In this document: positions 54,797-63,230 of the stretch, piece by piece
Layout of the letters: each line of letters starts with the position of its first letter
How positions within the stretch are numbered: the stretch's first letter is position 1
Assembly (NCBI RefSeq): GCF_031460495.1
Contig: NZ_JAVKTS010000002.1
Location: 489,332-553,331, forward strand
Source of the DNA: Tissierella sp.
GTDB taxonomy: Bacteria; Bacillota; Clostridia; Tissierellales; Tissierellaceae
Length of the DNA stretch: 64,000 bases
Direction of reading: 5' to 3'
The notes under the pieces: model-generated
What the model was told of the DNA's origin: nothing
The model's input: only the letters and a program-made list of their open reading frames with translations
Databases searched by the model: none
Translations under genes and position numbers: made by a program

Positions 54797-56332
54797 CTAT
54801 TCATTTAACCAATTTCTAAGCAACTGAGCAACCGATTCCGGCTTCTTCTCAATAAAATTATCTATTTGAGCCTTCATTTTAGATTCTTCAGCATCAAAGT
54901 CAATGTCTGCAACATCTAATTCATTAGAAGACACTTCTTGTAACAATCTTGCCATCTCTTCCTCAGCGGCTATGGCAGCTTTTCTAGCTTTTGCTCTTGA
55001 ATATAAGATTACTATAATTATAGCTATTAACAATAAAATAAATGCAAATATTCCAATATATAACCACTTATTTGATTCTTCTAAAACAGTAATAATATCA
55101 CTATTTTGCTTGTTAAAGCTCGCTGCTTTAACTTGAACTTGTTTTGTATCCAAACCAGTTGCAGCAAATATTAAATCAGAAAATTCCTTTTCTCTTTCCG
55201 GAGTTAATTCTCCTTCCATTAGAGAATCTTTATTTAACAGTACTGCTACAGTAATACTTTCAACTTGTCCCGGTGCTTTCCTTATTTCTTTATTTATCTC
55301 ATTAAGCTCATTATTTATAATTCTACTTACTTTATCATATCTACTAGTACTATTATTTAGCATCTGATAATCTTCCACATTAGTTTCTGTTCCTGGAACT
55401 CCACCCTCTACTCCTCCTACCATATGTTCCTCAACTTCTTCAAGGGAACGAATCAATCCTTCTTCATTTCCTTCTATAGGTGGAGAAAATTCAACTATTG
55501 TAGTTTGTTCTATATCCATGTTAATTTTAACGCTAGACATTACATCTACATTGCCAGATCCTACAATATTCTCTAAAAATTTTCTTATACTTTCATTAAT
55601 CTTTGTCTCTAAATTTTGTTTGATTCCGAATTGGTCTACATCAAATACATCTTCGGTATTTTCTTCACCCAATAGCCTGCCTTCATCATCTACAACTCTA
55701 ACATTCTCTGGATCCATATTTGTTGAACCGGCAACAAGATGCTTTATTGCATTTACTTTTTCAGTAGATAATTGCTTATTAGTACTTTTTACAATAAAGA
55801 CAGAAGCTGTTGTTTTGTTATTCTCATCATTATTTAACACAAAATTTGTTGTTTCTTTTTCATCCACATAAACTTGCGCACTTTGAACTCCGTCTATCTC
55901 AGATATAGTAGATGCTAATTCACTCTCTAATGCTTTTTTCATTCTTTGCTTTTTATCATAATCAGTCATTGTCCAACTGCTATCACTAAAGGCATCCATA
56001 AATGTATATCCTTCTTTTGGCAAACCATAAGTAGCTAGCTCAATTTTAATACGATTTTTATTCTCTGCTGGGACTAATATACTCTTCTGATCATTACCAG
56101 ATTTCCAAGGCGTCCCCATCTCATCTAATTTGCTAGTAATTTGCCCCATATCTTTAAGACTTAAATCACCATATAAAACCTCATATTTTGTTCGTGTTAG
56201 ACTAAGTATAAGTGTAGTTATAACAAAAATAATCAGTATACTAGCTAAAACTAGAGTAATTCTTTTTTTCTTATCCATTCCATTCCAATATTCAGTTAAT
56301 TGTAGACTTATTTTATGTATAGATTCCTGCAC
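54797..56332 (-). CDS. fliF: Flagellar MS-ring protein FliF
   Basis: Forms the membrane MS-ring, the first structure of the flagellum. 511 residues: membrane helix at about 25-47, ring-building motifs (RBM1, RBM2) near 48-220 (YEVLYGDLSLKDMGQI; GLPKEGYTFMDAFSDS), RBM3 and an Asn/Glu-rich loop, a second membrane helix near 425-447, and a C-terminal FliG-binding tail (about 490-511, DNFIEKKPESVAQLLRNWLNE). GTG at 56332 is the start, with GGGGTG in front. Confidence 0.96.
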   Translation of the reverse strand: MQESIHKISLQLTEYWNGMDKKKRITLVLASILIIFVITTLILSLTRTKYEVLYGDLSLKDMGQITSKLDEMGTPWKSGNDQKSILVPAENKNRIKIELATYGLPKEGYTFMDAFSDSSWTMTDYDKKQRMKKALESELASTISEIDGVQSAQVYVDEKETTNFVLNNDENNKTTASVFIVKSTNKQLSTEKVNAIKHLVAGSTNMDPENVRVVDDEGRLLGEENTEDVFDVDQFGIKQNLETKINESIRKFLENIVGSGNVDVMSSVKINMDIEQTTIVEFSPPIEGNEEGLIRSLEEVEEHMVGGVEGGVPGTETNVEDYQMLNNSTSRYDKVSRIINNELNEINKEIRKAPGQVESITVAVLLNKDSLMEGELTPEREKEFSDLIFAATGLDTKQVQVKAASFNKQNSDIITVLEESNKWLYIGIFAFILLLIAIIIVILYSRAKARKAAIAAEEEMARLLQEVSSNELDVADIDFDAEESKMKAQIDNFIEKKPESVAQLLRNWLNE

Positions 56333-56357
56333 TATTGCACCCCATCTCTAATTCTTA

Positions 56358-56654
56358 TTAAATCTGAATTCTTAATATTTCTTTATAAGCTTCTACGATT
56401 TTATTTCTTATGCTTAGAGTGATTTGCAGAGCAACATCAGCTTTTTCAGAAGCAATAGATAAATCATGTAAATTGTCAACCTCACCTAAAGCTAACATCC
56501 TTTTATACTCAGTACTATCTACTTGCATTTGATTAACCTGGTTTAAAGCAGTACTTAAAAAATTGCCGAAAGATTCTTTGTCTTTAGAATTGTTTGATAT
56601 CTTTTCTCCCTGATTCCCTAGATTAAATAAATTATTAACTCTATTTACTTCCAT
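56358..56654 (-). CDS. fliE: Flagellar hook-basal body complex protein FliE
   Basis: Junction protein between the MS-ring and the rod. 98 residues, normal for FliE. SFGNFLSTALNQVNQMQVDSTEYKRMLALGEVDNLHDLSIASEKADVALQITLSIRNKIVEAYKEILRIQI covers the whole family domain; only parts are cited as the rest is normal. It lies five bases after the flgC stop, the classical flgB-flgC-fliE-fliF order. Confidence 0.95.
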   Translation of the reverse strand: MEVNRVNNLFNLGNQGEKISNNSKDKESFGNFLSTALNQVNQMQVDSTEYKRMLALGEVDNLHDLSIASEKADVALQITLSIRNKIVEAYKEILRIQI

Positions 56655-56658
56655 CTAC

Positions 56659-57099
56659 TTACCTCCTACCAATTTCTAATGCTTTCATAAGCATTGATTT
56701 AGATGCATTCATTGCAGTAATATTAGCATCATAAGATCTCTGGGCACTTATTAAATCAACCATTTCTTTAACCACATCAACATTTGGCATTTTTACATAT
56801 CCGTTCTCATCAGCATCTGGATGACCAGGTTCATAAACCAGCTTAAAAGGTGAATCATCTTCTACAATCTTACTAATCTTTACACCCTTTTCATTATTGT
56901 CATCTTTGAACTTTGATAAATATTCAGAAAATGGAGTTCTTTTATTCTCTGTAAAGACAGCCATTTGTCTTCTGTATGGAAGCCCCCCTGTGCTCCTTGT
57001 GGTATTTGCATTGGCCATATTTTTTGCTATTATGTCGATTCTAGTTTTCTCAGCAGTTAGAGCAGTTGCAGATATATTTATTGAATTAAATATACTCAT
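56659..57099 (-). CDS. flgC: Flagellar basal-body rod protein FlgC
   Basis: Proximal rod protein. 146 residues: N-terminal motif INISATALTAEKTRIDIIAKNMANANT, and a C-terminal helix MVDLISAQRSYDANITAMNASKSMLMKALEIGRR, both typical of rod/hook/filament proteins. It stands two bases after the flgB stop and begins with an ATG behind a suitable site. Confidence 0.96.
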   Translation of the reverse strand: MSIFNSINISATALTAEKTRIDIIAKNMANANTTRSTGGLPYRRQMAVFTENKRTPFSEYLSKFKDDNNEKGVKISKIVEDDSPFKLVYEPGHPDADENGYVKMPNVDVVKEMVDLISAQRSYDANITAMNASKSMLMKALEIGRR

Positions 57100-57101
57100 A
57101 A

Positions 57102-57503
57102 TTACTTACTCCCTTCAGTAATAACATTTTTAATTTTATCAAATTCACTTGTTACTTGTTTTATTAATGCCTCGTACATAATAGTATTCTTAGCTAAATC
57201 AGCAGATTCAGTATCAATGTTAACATTATTCCCATCTATTCTATAAGATAATGACTTGTCCACTGAAATACTTGGTGAAAATTTATCCGTGCCCCTTGTA
57301 ATATGTTTTTCATTAGTTTTGGTTAGGTTAATCCTTTGACTAGCAATAGAATTTTTTAATTGGTCTTCAAAAGACACTATTTTTCTCTTGTAATTTGGAG
57401 TATTCTCATTAGCAATATTATTACTAATTATTTTGTTTCTCTCCCATGTACCGTCTAAGGCCTTCTTATAAAAGTCAACATTATTATAAATCCCTTTTAA
57501 CAT
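57102..57503 (-). CDS. flgB: Flagellar basal-body rod protein FlgB
   Basis: Rod protein closest to the MS-ring, and first gene of the flagellar superoperon. 133 residues: YKKALDGTWERNKIISNNIANENTPNYKRKIVSFED is the FlgB N-terminal region and LAKNTIMYEALIKQVTSEFDKIKNVI the C-terminal one. ATG at 57503 has AGAGGTG about six bases upstream. Upstream are about 350 bp that carry the operon promoter region and the codY terminator. Confidence 0.95.
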   Translation of the reverse strand: MLKGIYNNVDFYKKALDGTWERNKIISNNIANENTPNYKRKIVSFEDQLKNSIASQRINLTKTNEKHITRGTDKFSPSISVDKSLSYRIDGNNVNIDTESADLAKNTIMYEALIKQVTSEFDKIKNVITEGSK

Positions 57504-57803
57504 GAAATCACCTCTTATCTTCTAATAATACTATAATACACTAAAACGATAAATTATTCTACAATTTTAGACTAAATAATTGCTAATTTATATAATAAGA
57601 TAATTATTACATAGAGTGGTATATATTTGCAACTATAAATTGACAATTATATACAAATTCACCCCAAAGTCCCATTTCACTATTGTCGTAATTTCGATTT
57701 TTAAATTCAGTAATCCTTACATAAACTAACATATACTTACAACTTTTTAATTGAATGCTATTAAAATCTTTGCTTAATTTGTTCTTAAAATACTATTATA
57801 ACT
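57504..57803 (-). promoter_or_regulatory. Flagellar superoperon promoter/leader region
   Basis: The 349-bp gap between flgB and codY has no gene. Two overlapping housekeeping-type promoters are seen on the minus strand: TTGTCA (57646-57641), 17 bp, TATACC (57623-57618); and TTGCAA (57632-57627), 17 bp, TAATAA (57609-57604). Either leaves a leader of about 100-110 bases. I see no sigma-28 (TAAA-N15-GCCGATAT) box. The upstream part (57660-57800) is AT-rich and otherwise featureless. Confidence 0.5.
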
Positions 57804-57839
57804 AAAAAAACTGTTGACATATTATAAATTGTCAACAGT
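57803..57839 (-). terminator. Rho-independent terminator after codY
   Basis: ACTGTTGACA (57810-57819) and TGTCAACAGT (57830-57839) form a perfect 10-bp stem with a ten-base loop; the minus strand then runs TTTTTTT. It lies 13 bases past the codY stop and keeps codY and flagellar transcription apart. Confidence 0.93.
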
Positions 57840-57852
57840 CTTTTCAATAATA

Positions 57853-58632
57853 TTAATCCTTTGTTTTTAGTAGTTCACCTAACAATTTATCATTTAAGAT
57901 TTTAATATGTGTTCCTTTCATTCCTAATGACCTAGATTCAATCACTCCTGCGCTTTCAAATTTTCTCAAAGCATTAACTATAACAGATCTAGTTATTCCA
58001 ACTCTATCTGCAATCTTACTTGCTACAAGCAATCCTTCATTGCCATCTAATTCATTAAAAATATGCTCCATCGCTTCAAGTTCGGAATAAGATAGAGTTC
58101 CTATAGCCATTTGAACTATTGATTTCTTGCGAGCTTCTTCCTCAATCTCATCGTTTTTAGATCTCAATATTTCCATACCTACTACAGTAGCGCTATATTC
58201 TGCTAGTACAAGATCATCTTCTGTGAAATCCTTGCCAAATCTAGCTAAAACTAAAGTCCCTAATCGCTTGCCTACACTATTTATTGGAATTACAGTAGCA
58301 ATTTTATCTGGGTAAGCACATTCAGACACTTGGTCGAAAACACAATCAGTGACTTCTCTCATATTTTCCTTTGTTTCACCATACATAAGTAATTCATCAT
58401 TATATTTCTTCGGAAATCTCTTTTCCTTTACTATTTCTGATTGAATTATATCACAATCAAATCCAGCTGCTAGTTCATAACCTAATACTTTTCCACTAGT
58501 GCTAGCTATATATACATTTGCATCTAGAATACTACTTAAAATTTCGCTTAAATCTGAAAAAGAAACTGCCTTAGATCCATATCCTTGTAATGATTTGTTT
58601 AACCTTCTAGTTTTTTGTAATAAACTTTCCAA
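57853..58632 (-). CDS. codY: GTP- and branched-chain-amino-acid-sensing repressor CodY
   Basis: Global nutritional regulator of low-GC Gram-positives; binds DNA when isoleucine/valine and GTP are plentiful. 259 residues: GAF-type ligand domain (about 1-160) and a C-terminal winged HTH with [43 protein letters not shown] (about 203-248), the diagnostic part. TTG at 58632 is the start, eight bases after GGAGG. In Bacillus codY stands just before flgB, as here; a terminator separates the two. A CodY-like box lies about 110 bp upstream. Confidence 0.97.
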   Translation of the reverse strand: MESLLQKTRRLNKSLQGYGSKAVSFSDLSEILSSILDANVYIASTSGKVLGYELAAGFDCDIIQSEIVKEKRFPKKYNDELLMYGETKENMREVTDCVFDQVSECAYPDKIATVIPINSVGKRLGTLVLARFGKDFTEDDLVLAEYSATVVGMEILRSKNDEIEEEARKKSIVQMAIGTLSYSELEAMEHIFNELDGNEGLLVASKIADRVGITRSVIVNALRKFESAGVIESRSLGMKGTHIKILNDKLLGELLKTKD

Positions 58633-58680
58633 AACTAAATCCTCCTTTATGTTTTTCTATATTAATCATAGTTAAATAGT

Positions 58681-58709
58681 ATTATAGAAACTACTATTAA
58701 ATAAATCAT
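58681..58709 (-). promoter_or_regulatory. Candidate codY promoter
   Basis: A perfect TATAAT (58686-58681) on the minus strand, about 49 bases before the codY start, with a weak -35 (ATGATT, 58709-58704) at 17 bp. Confidence 0.45.
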
Positions 58710-58741
58710 CATTTACATACATAATACTATAAAACTGACAA

Positions 58742-58756
58742 AATGTACAGAAAATT
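58742..58756. promoter_or_regulatory. CodY-binding box upstream of codY
   Basis: AATGTACAGAAAATT matches the known CodY consensus AATTTTCWGAAAATT at 13 of 15 positions (mismatches at 4 and 6). It lies between the topA stop (58765) and codY, about 55-75 bp upstream of the candidate -10. Autoregulation of codY through such boxes is known in related bacteria. Confidence 0.6.
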
Positions 58757-58764
58757 TTCATTAT

Positions 58765-60849
58765 TTATACTTTTTCGACATTTGTATACCCACAATCCTC
58801 ATTAGTACATTTTATTTTCTTTTCTTTTCTTGATTTCTTTTCTACCATTAAACTTCCACACCTAGGACACTTTTCTTCCATAGGTTCATCCCATGAGACA
58901 AAGTCACAATTAGGATAATTATTGCATCCGTAAAATATCCTTCCTTTTTTCGATTTCCTTTTTACTATATTCCCATCACATTTAGGACAATTAACTTTAA
59001 GCTCTTCTACGATTGCTTTAGTGTTTTTACATTCAGGATATCCAGGACATGCTAAAAACTTTCCAAATCTACCATGTTTTACAACCATGTTCCTTCCACA
59101 TTTTTCACAAATTACATCTGATACCTCATCTTCAATTATTATTTCCTCAATCTCATCTTCAGCCTTTTCTAAAATAATTGCGAAATCTTTATAGAATCCC
59201 TTAACTACATCTACCCAAGATAAATCTCCTTCCGCTATATTATCAAGTTCTTCTTCTAAGTTAGCTGTAAATTTTTCGTTTACAACTATATTAAAGTACT
59301 CCATGAGTAGATCATTCACCAAAAGACCTAATTCTGTAGGCACAAAATACTTCTTTTCTAATATTACATAGTTTCTTGCTAATATAGTTGCAATAGTTGG
59401 TGCAAAAGTACTTGGTCTGCCTATACCCAACTCTTCTAATGCCTTAATTAATGAAGCTTCAGTGTATTTAGGGGGTGGTTGAGTAAAATGTTGATTCGGT
59501 ATAATATCTTTAACATTCAACTTATTATTAATTTCTAATGCAGGGATTTTCATATCTTTCTCTTCTTCATCGCTGGTTATATACACTTTTAAAAAACCAT
59601 CAAAAGATAACTGAGAACCAGTAGCCTTAAATATAGAATTGTTACTAATAATTGACACGGATATAGTTTTATATATAGCAGCTGTCATTTGAGATCCTAC
59701 TAATCTCTCCCATATTAATTTGTATAATTTGAATTGATCCTTTGTCAAAGATTCTTGAATTGATAAAGGTGTTTTTATTATACTAGTAGGTCTTATTGCT
59801 TCATGCGCATCTTGAGAATTCTTTTTAGATTTGTTAGCGTAGTTATTCCCACCTTTTGTATATTTATCTCCATAGTTCTCTTTTACAAAATTGCTTATTG
59901 CTAAAATTGCTTCATTTGAAATTCTTGTAGAATCAGTTCTCATATAAGTTATTAAACCTACTGATCCTTCACCCTTAATATCTATTCCTTCATATAGTTG
60001 TTGAGCAATAATCATAGTTTTTTTAGTAGAGAATCCTAGTTTTTTAGATGCGTCTTGTTGCAATGTACTTGTTGTATATGGTGGATAAGGATTTCTTTTC
60101 TTTGTCCCTTCTTTTATATCCTTAACAAAAAAATTCTTCTTGTCAATATTATTTAAAACATTGTCAACATCAAATTTTGTATTTAATTCAATTTTCGTTT
60201 CTTTATTATTAATGATTTCTCCATAGTATAATGCCTCAAATAATTCTTTATTGTTTTCTAGTTTAGCCTTTATACTCCAATATTCTTTTGGGATAAAGTT
60301 CTGTATCTCATCATCTCTATCGCAAATAAGTTTTACAGCAACTGATTGTACTCTTCCTGCACTTAATCCTTTTCTAATTTTTCTCCATAATAAAGGACTA
60401 ATCTTATATCCCACAAGTCTATCTAATATCCTTCTTGCTTGCTGAGCATCGACTAGGTCTATATTAATCTCTCTAGGATGTTTTATTGCGTTTGTTACTG
60501 CATCTTTTGTTATTTCATTAAATTCAACTCTAATTTTATCATTTTCATTGATACCTAAAATATGAGCTAAATGCCAAGAAATTGCTTCACCTTCTCTATC
60601 AGGGTCAGTAGCAAGATAAATTTTATTTGATTTTTTTGCTAAATCTTTCAATTCTTTTATTACAGGACCCTTACCCCTTATAGTTATATACTTAGGTTCA
60701 AAATCATTATCTATATCAATTCCTAAGCTACTCTTTGGTAAATCTCTTATATGACCGACTGAAGCTATAACCTTATAGTTTTTTCCTAAAAATTTCTCTA
60801 TAGTCTTTGCTTTAGCAGGTGACTCAACGATTACTAAATTTTTATGCAA
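58765..60849 (-). CDS. topA: DNA topoisomerase I
   Basis: Type IA topoisomerase that relaxes negative supercoils. 694 residues: Toprim domain at the start (MHKNLVIVESPAKAKTIEKFLG and ATDPDREGEAISWHL), catalytic Tyr near 299 in GLITYMRTDSTRIS, and three C-terminal zinc ribbons (CEKCGRN...CPGYPEC; CPKCDGN...CNNYPNC; CPRCGSL...CTNEDC). TTG at 60849 is preferred because GGAGG stands eight bases upstream; a longer TTG reading at 60864 would include the site. dprA lies upstream, as usual. trmFO, xerC and hslVU, often found between topA and codY, are absent. Confidence 0.97.
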   Translation of the reverse strand: MHKNLVIVESPAKAKTIEKFLGKNYKVIASVGHIRDLPKSSLGIDIDNDFEPKYITIRGKGPVIKELKDLAKKSNKIYLATDPDREGEAISWHLAHILGINENDKIRVEFNEITKDAVTNAIKHPREINIDLVDAQQARRILDRLVGYKISPLLWRKIRKGLSAGRVQSVAVKLICDRDDEIQNFIPKEYWSIKAKLENNKELFEALYYGEIINNKETKIELNTKFDVDNVLNNIDKKNFFVKDIKEGTKKRNPYPPYTTSTLQQDASKKLGFSTKKTMIIAQQLYEGIDIKGEGSVGLITYMRTDSTRISNEAILAISNFVKENYGDKYTKGGNNYANKSKKNSQDAHEAIRPTSIIKTPLSIQESLTKDQFKLYKLIWERLVGSQMTAAIYKTISVSIISNNSIFKATGSQLSFDGFLKVYITSDEEEKDMKIPALEINNKLNVKDIIPNQHFTQPPPKYTEASLIKALEELGIGRPSTFAPTIATILARNYVILEKKYFVPTELGLLVNDLLMEYFNIVVNEKFTANLEEELDNIAEGDLSWVDVVKGFYKDFAIILEKAEDEIEEIIIEDEVSDVICEKCGRNMVVKHGRFGKFLACPGYPECKNTKAIVEELKVNCPKCDGNIVKRKSKKGRIFYGCNNYPNCDFVSWDEPMEEKCPRCGSLMVEKKSRKEKKIKCTNEDCGYTNVEKV

Positions 60850-60873
60850 TATATACACCTCCAATAAATATAT

Positions 60874-61968
60874 CTAGGAAATAGTAAATACCCTACTAGA
60901 TAATTCTCTAATTGCACCTTTCAGTTCTAACACAGTTAATAAACTAGTTGCAACCTGTATATCCATTCCTATCTTGTATGCAATAATATCTGTATGAACT
61001 GGCCCTGATTCTAAAATTCTAATTATTTTCGTTTCAGTTTCGCTATAATTGGAATAATCAATTTTATTACTCTTATTTACCATAACCATTTGTTTCAACT
61101 CATATATTTCTTCAATAATATCATCCATTGTCAATAGTGGCTTAGCTCCATCTTTTATTAGTTTATTTGTTCCACCACTAAATATACTATTTATATTACC
61201 TGGTAATGCAAAAACATCCTTTCCTTGATCAAGTGCGTGGTGTGCAGTAATTAGAGATCCTGATTTTTCCTGCGCTTCTATAATAATTACTCCTTTTGAT
61301 AGTCCACTTATTATTCTATTTCTCTGTGGGAAATTATAAGCTAAAGGTGGTGTACCTAGAGGAAATTCTGTAACAATAGTGCCTTCTCTTTCAATTTCTT
61401 TATATAAAGAGAGATTTCGCTTAGGATATATATTATCAATACCATTTCCTAATACTGCTATGGTTTTACCATCATTTTCTAAAGTTGTCTTATGTGCAAT
61501 AGTATCTATGCCAGAAGCTAATCCGCTTATAATAGTCACTCCCAATTCAACTAATTCCTTAGTAAACTTTTCACATGCCCATTTTCCATATGAAGTTGCC
61601 TTTCTTGAGCCAACGATAGCAATTGCAATACTATTATTCAAGAAATTATTACCTTTTATATACAACACTTGAGGACTATCATTTAAATATCTTAATCCTG
61701 TAGGATATTCTTCATCAAATATAGTTACAATATCAATATTCTGTTTTTCAATATTCATGAACAAACTTTTAATATTATCTATATTCCGATTATATAATAT
61801 TTTTTCCTTTACTTCGTCTCTTATACCCTTCATTGCTCTAATTTGTTTACTATCTGATGCCCAGAACTCAGGTAAATCAGAAAAACCCTCAACAACATTT
61901 TTAATATTACTATTTCCTATACCCAGACTATTTAACCATATAAGAATTTCTCTTGAAGTGAAATCCAT
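60874..61968 (-). CDS. dprA: DNA processing protein DprA/Smf
   Basis: Loads RecA on incoming single-stranded DNA during natural transformation. 364 residues: N-terminal helical (SAM/HhH-like) domain (1-80), Rossmann-like core with AIVGSRKATSYGKWACEKF near 115-133, VTIISGLASGIDTIAHKTTL, NGIDNIYPKRN and GSLITAHHALDQGKDVFALPGN, and a C-terminal winged-helix segment (about 300-364). Complete. Its usual upstream partner comM is present only as a fragment. Confidence 0.95.
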   Translation of the reverse strand: MDFTSREILIWLNSLGIGNSNIKNVVEGFSDLPEFWASDSKQIRAMKGIRDEVKEKILYNRNIDNIKSLFMNIEKQNIDIVTIFDEEYPTGLRYLNDSPQVLYIKGNNFLNNSIAIAIVGSRKATSYGKWACEKFTKELVELGVTIISGLASGIDTIAHKTTLENDGKTIAVLGNGIDNIYPKRNLSLYKEIEREGTIVTEFPLGTPPLAYNFPQRNRIISGLSKGVIIIEAQEKSGSLITAHHALDQGKDVFALPGNINSIFSGGTNKLIKDGAKPLLTMDDIIEEIYELKQMVMVNKSNKIDYSNYSETETKIIRILESGPVHTDIIAYKIGMDIQVATSLLTVLELKGAIRELSSRVFTIS

Positions 61969-61974
61969 ATCATT

Positions 61975-62481
61975 TTACCCCCAATATTTGTTATCTAGAG
62001 TTCTATATCTAACAGCTTCCAATATATGAGAATCTAGAATTGATTCTTCTCCATCTAAATCAGCAATAGTTCTAGATACCTTTAATAATTTATTGTATGT
62101 TCTTCCACTAAATTTGTATTTTTCAAATGCTAATTTCATGATTTTTTCTGAACTTGGAGAGAGTTTGCAGTACTTTCTTATATCTTTATTTATTATCTGG
62201 GAATTGTTAAATATCTTATCATCTCTATAACGTTCTAGTTGCAGGTTTCTAGCCTTTTTAACCCTTTCACTTATAATTGAAGAGGATTCTTCCTTCTTAT
62301 CACCTTTCAAATCCTTGTAGTCCACGGGAGAGACTTCTATATGTATATCTATCCTATCTAGTAGAGGATTGCTAATCTTACCCAGATATCTGTCAATACT
62401 TCCTTGTGAGCAGGTGCACTCATGTAAGGGATCTCCTAAGTACCCACATGGACAACCTTGCGTTAGCAAAACACAAAACTA
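61975..62481 (-). pseudogene. comM: comM/yifB remnant (C-terminal third of Mg-chelatase-like ATPase)
   Basis: ComM is a hexameric helicase that assists branch migration of transforming DNA, normally about 500 residues. Here only about 165 residues remain: from CPCGYLGDPLHECTC through NPLLDRIDIHIEVSPVDY (arginine-finger/sensor region) to the C-terminal domain ending RTIADLDGEESILDSHILEAVRYRTLDNKYWG. The Lon-like N-terminal domain, Walker A and Walker B are missing. Immediately upstream in frame is a TAG stop (62481-62479), after which the DNA belongs to an unrelated plus-strand gene. The likeness to ComM starts abruptly near 62455-62460. A beheaded gene created by deletion or rearrangement is the best reading; the residual frame has a TTG at 62469 but no meaning as an ATPase. 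Confidence 0.85.
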
Positions 62482-62903
62482 TTAACATAGAATGTAATAT
62501 TAATGATATTAATGACCTTCCTGAAACAACATTGGGGGATCGTATCAGGAAGTTAAGATTGCTTATGTATTTGACTATCAAAGATCTATCAATAAAAAGT
62601 TGTTTGTCAGAGGAAACAATTAGTAATATTGAGAAATCTCGGACAACTCCTAATATTAGCAGTTTGAATAAGTTATGTCAAGCATTAAACACTAATAATA
62701 CATATTTATTAGGAACTGATGATTGGGCAGAGGAAACTCAAAGTGAAATAATATATAAGTACAGAATGATATCAGGGTTGTCCCAAAGACAATTGGCCAA
62801 GAAATGCAATCTTCATTTTTCTACTATCAAAGATTATGAAAATGGAAAAATAAAACATCCGGATACATTAAAGATTATCTACAAAGGAATAGGTTATATA
62901 TAA
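62448..62903 (+). CDS. XRE-type transcriptional regulator with two HTH domains
   Basis: The only plus-strand gene of the window. 151 residues with two helix-turn-helix segments: ETTLGDRIRKLRLLMYLTIKDLSIKSCLSEETISNIEKSRTTP-type (about 26-70) and IIYKYRMISGLSQRQLAKKCNLHFSTIKDYENGKIKHPDT (about 102-143), the second in a typical last-helix form. No ligand domain. The start is unsure: ATG 62448 lies inside the comM remnant and has only a weak AAGGGA 15 bases upstream; GTG 62406 is also open, and TTG 62532 would give a minimal form. The part that looks like genuine protein starts near 62460, at the comM junction. The N-terminus may therefore also be damaged. Confidence 0.7.
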   Translation: MDNLALAKHKTINIECNINDINDLPETTLGDRIRKLRLLMYLTIKDLSIKSCLSEETISNIEKSRTTPNISSLNKLCQALNTNNTYLLGTDDWAEETQSEIIYKYRMISGLSQRQLAKKCNLHFSTIKDYENGKIKHPDTLKIIYKGIGYI

Positions 62904-62964
62904 GATTTTTAAATGAGTAATTATACCTATATAATTTATGTCTATATAATAGGAAGAGATTATT

Positions 62965-63132
62965 TTAAAGCTTACCATATTCACTCAAAGAATTGTATAA
63001 CTCTACCAAAGAATCTGGTGATATCTTTTCTGCTCTTTCTATTATATAACGCTTTTCATCTTCTTTAAGATCTTCAATACTTTTTGCTATATCTGCTAAT
63101 CTTTTAGCTATAAACAATAATTCTTCACTCAT
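62965..63132 (-). CDS. Small hypothetical protein (55 aa)
   Basis: A short minus-strand reading frame: MSEELLFIAKRLADIAKSIE at the start, and SLVELYNSLSEYGKL at the end. The ATG at 63132 has AGAGG about eight bases upstream. Highly charged and predicted to be mostly helical (Glu/Lys/Ile/Leu pattern), with no Cys and no membrane helix. The family is not recognised. It lies between the M28 peptidase terminator and the plus-strand regulator. A small helical DNA-associated or antitoxin-like protein is conceivable, but nothing here proves it. Confidence 0.6.
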   Translation of the reverse strand: MSEELLFIAKRLADIAKSIEDLKEDEKRYIIERAEKISPDSLVELYNSLSEYGKL

Positions 63133-63195
63133 AAAATCAAACCTCTCATAAGTTAATTACAATATTAAACTTACCCAATGTTTATTAATCAACAC

Positions 63196-63230
63196 AAATA
63201 AAAAACTATGGATTTAATTTCATAGTTTTT
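63196..63230 (-). terminator. Rho-independent terminator after the M28 peptidase gene
   Basis: AAAAACTATG (63201-63210) and CATAGTTTTT (63221-63230) form a perfect 10-bp stem with a ten-base loop, which overlaps the stop codon of the peptidase. The minus-strand tail is TATTTGTG, following the TTTTT of the stem. Confidence 0.8.

Noticed and set aside
57504-57852. A sigma-D (sigma-28) promoter ahead of flgB
   Set aside because: No TAAA-N15-GCCGATAT-like sequence was found on the minus strand; only sigma-A type elements are visible.
62406-63132. A toxin-antitoxin or phage immunity module made of the HTH regulator and the 55-residue protein
   Set aside because: The genes are convergent, not co-transcribed, share no operator, and the small protein shows no toxin motif.
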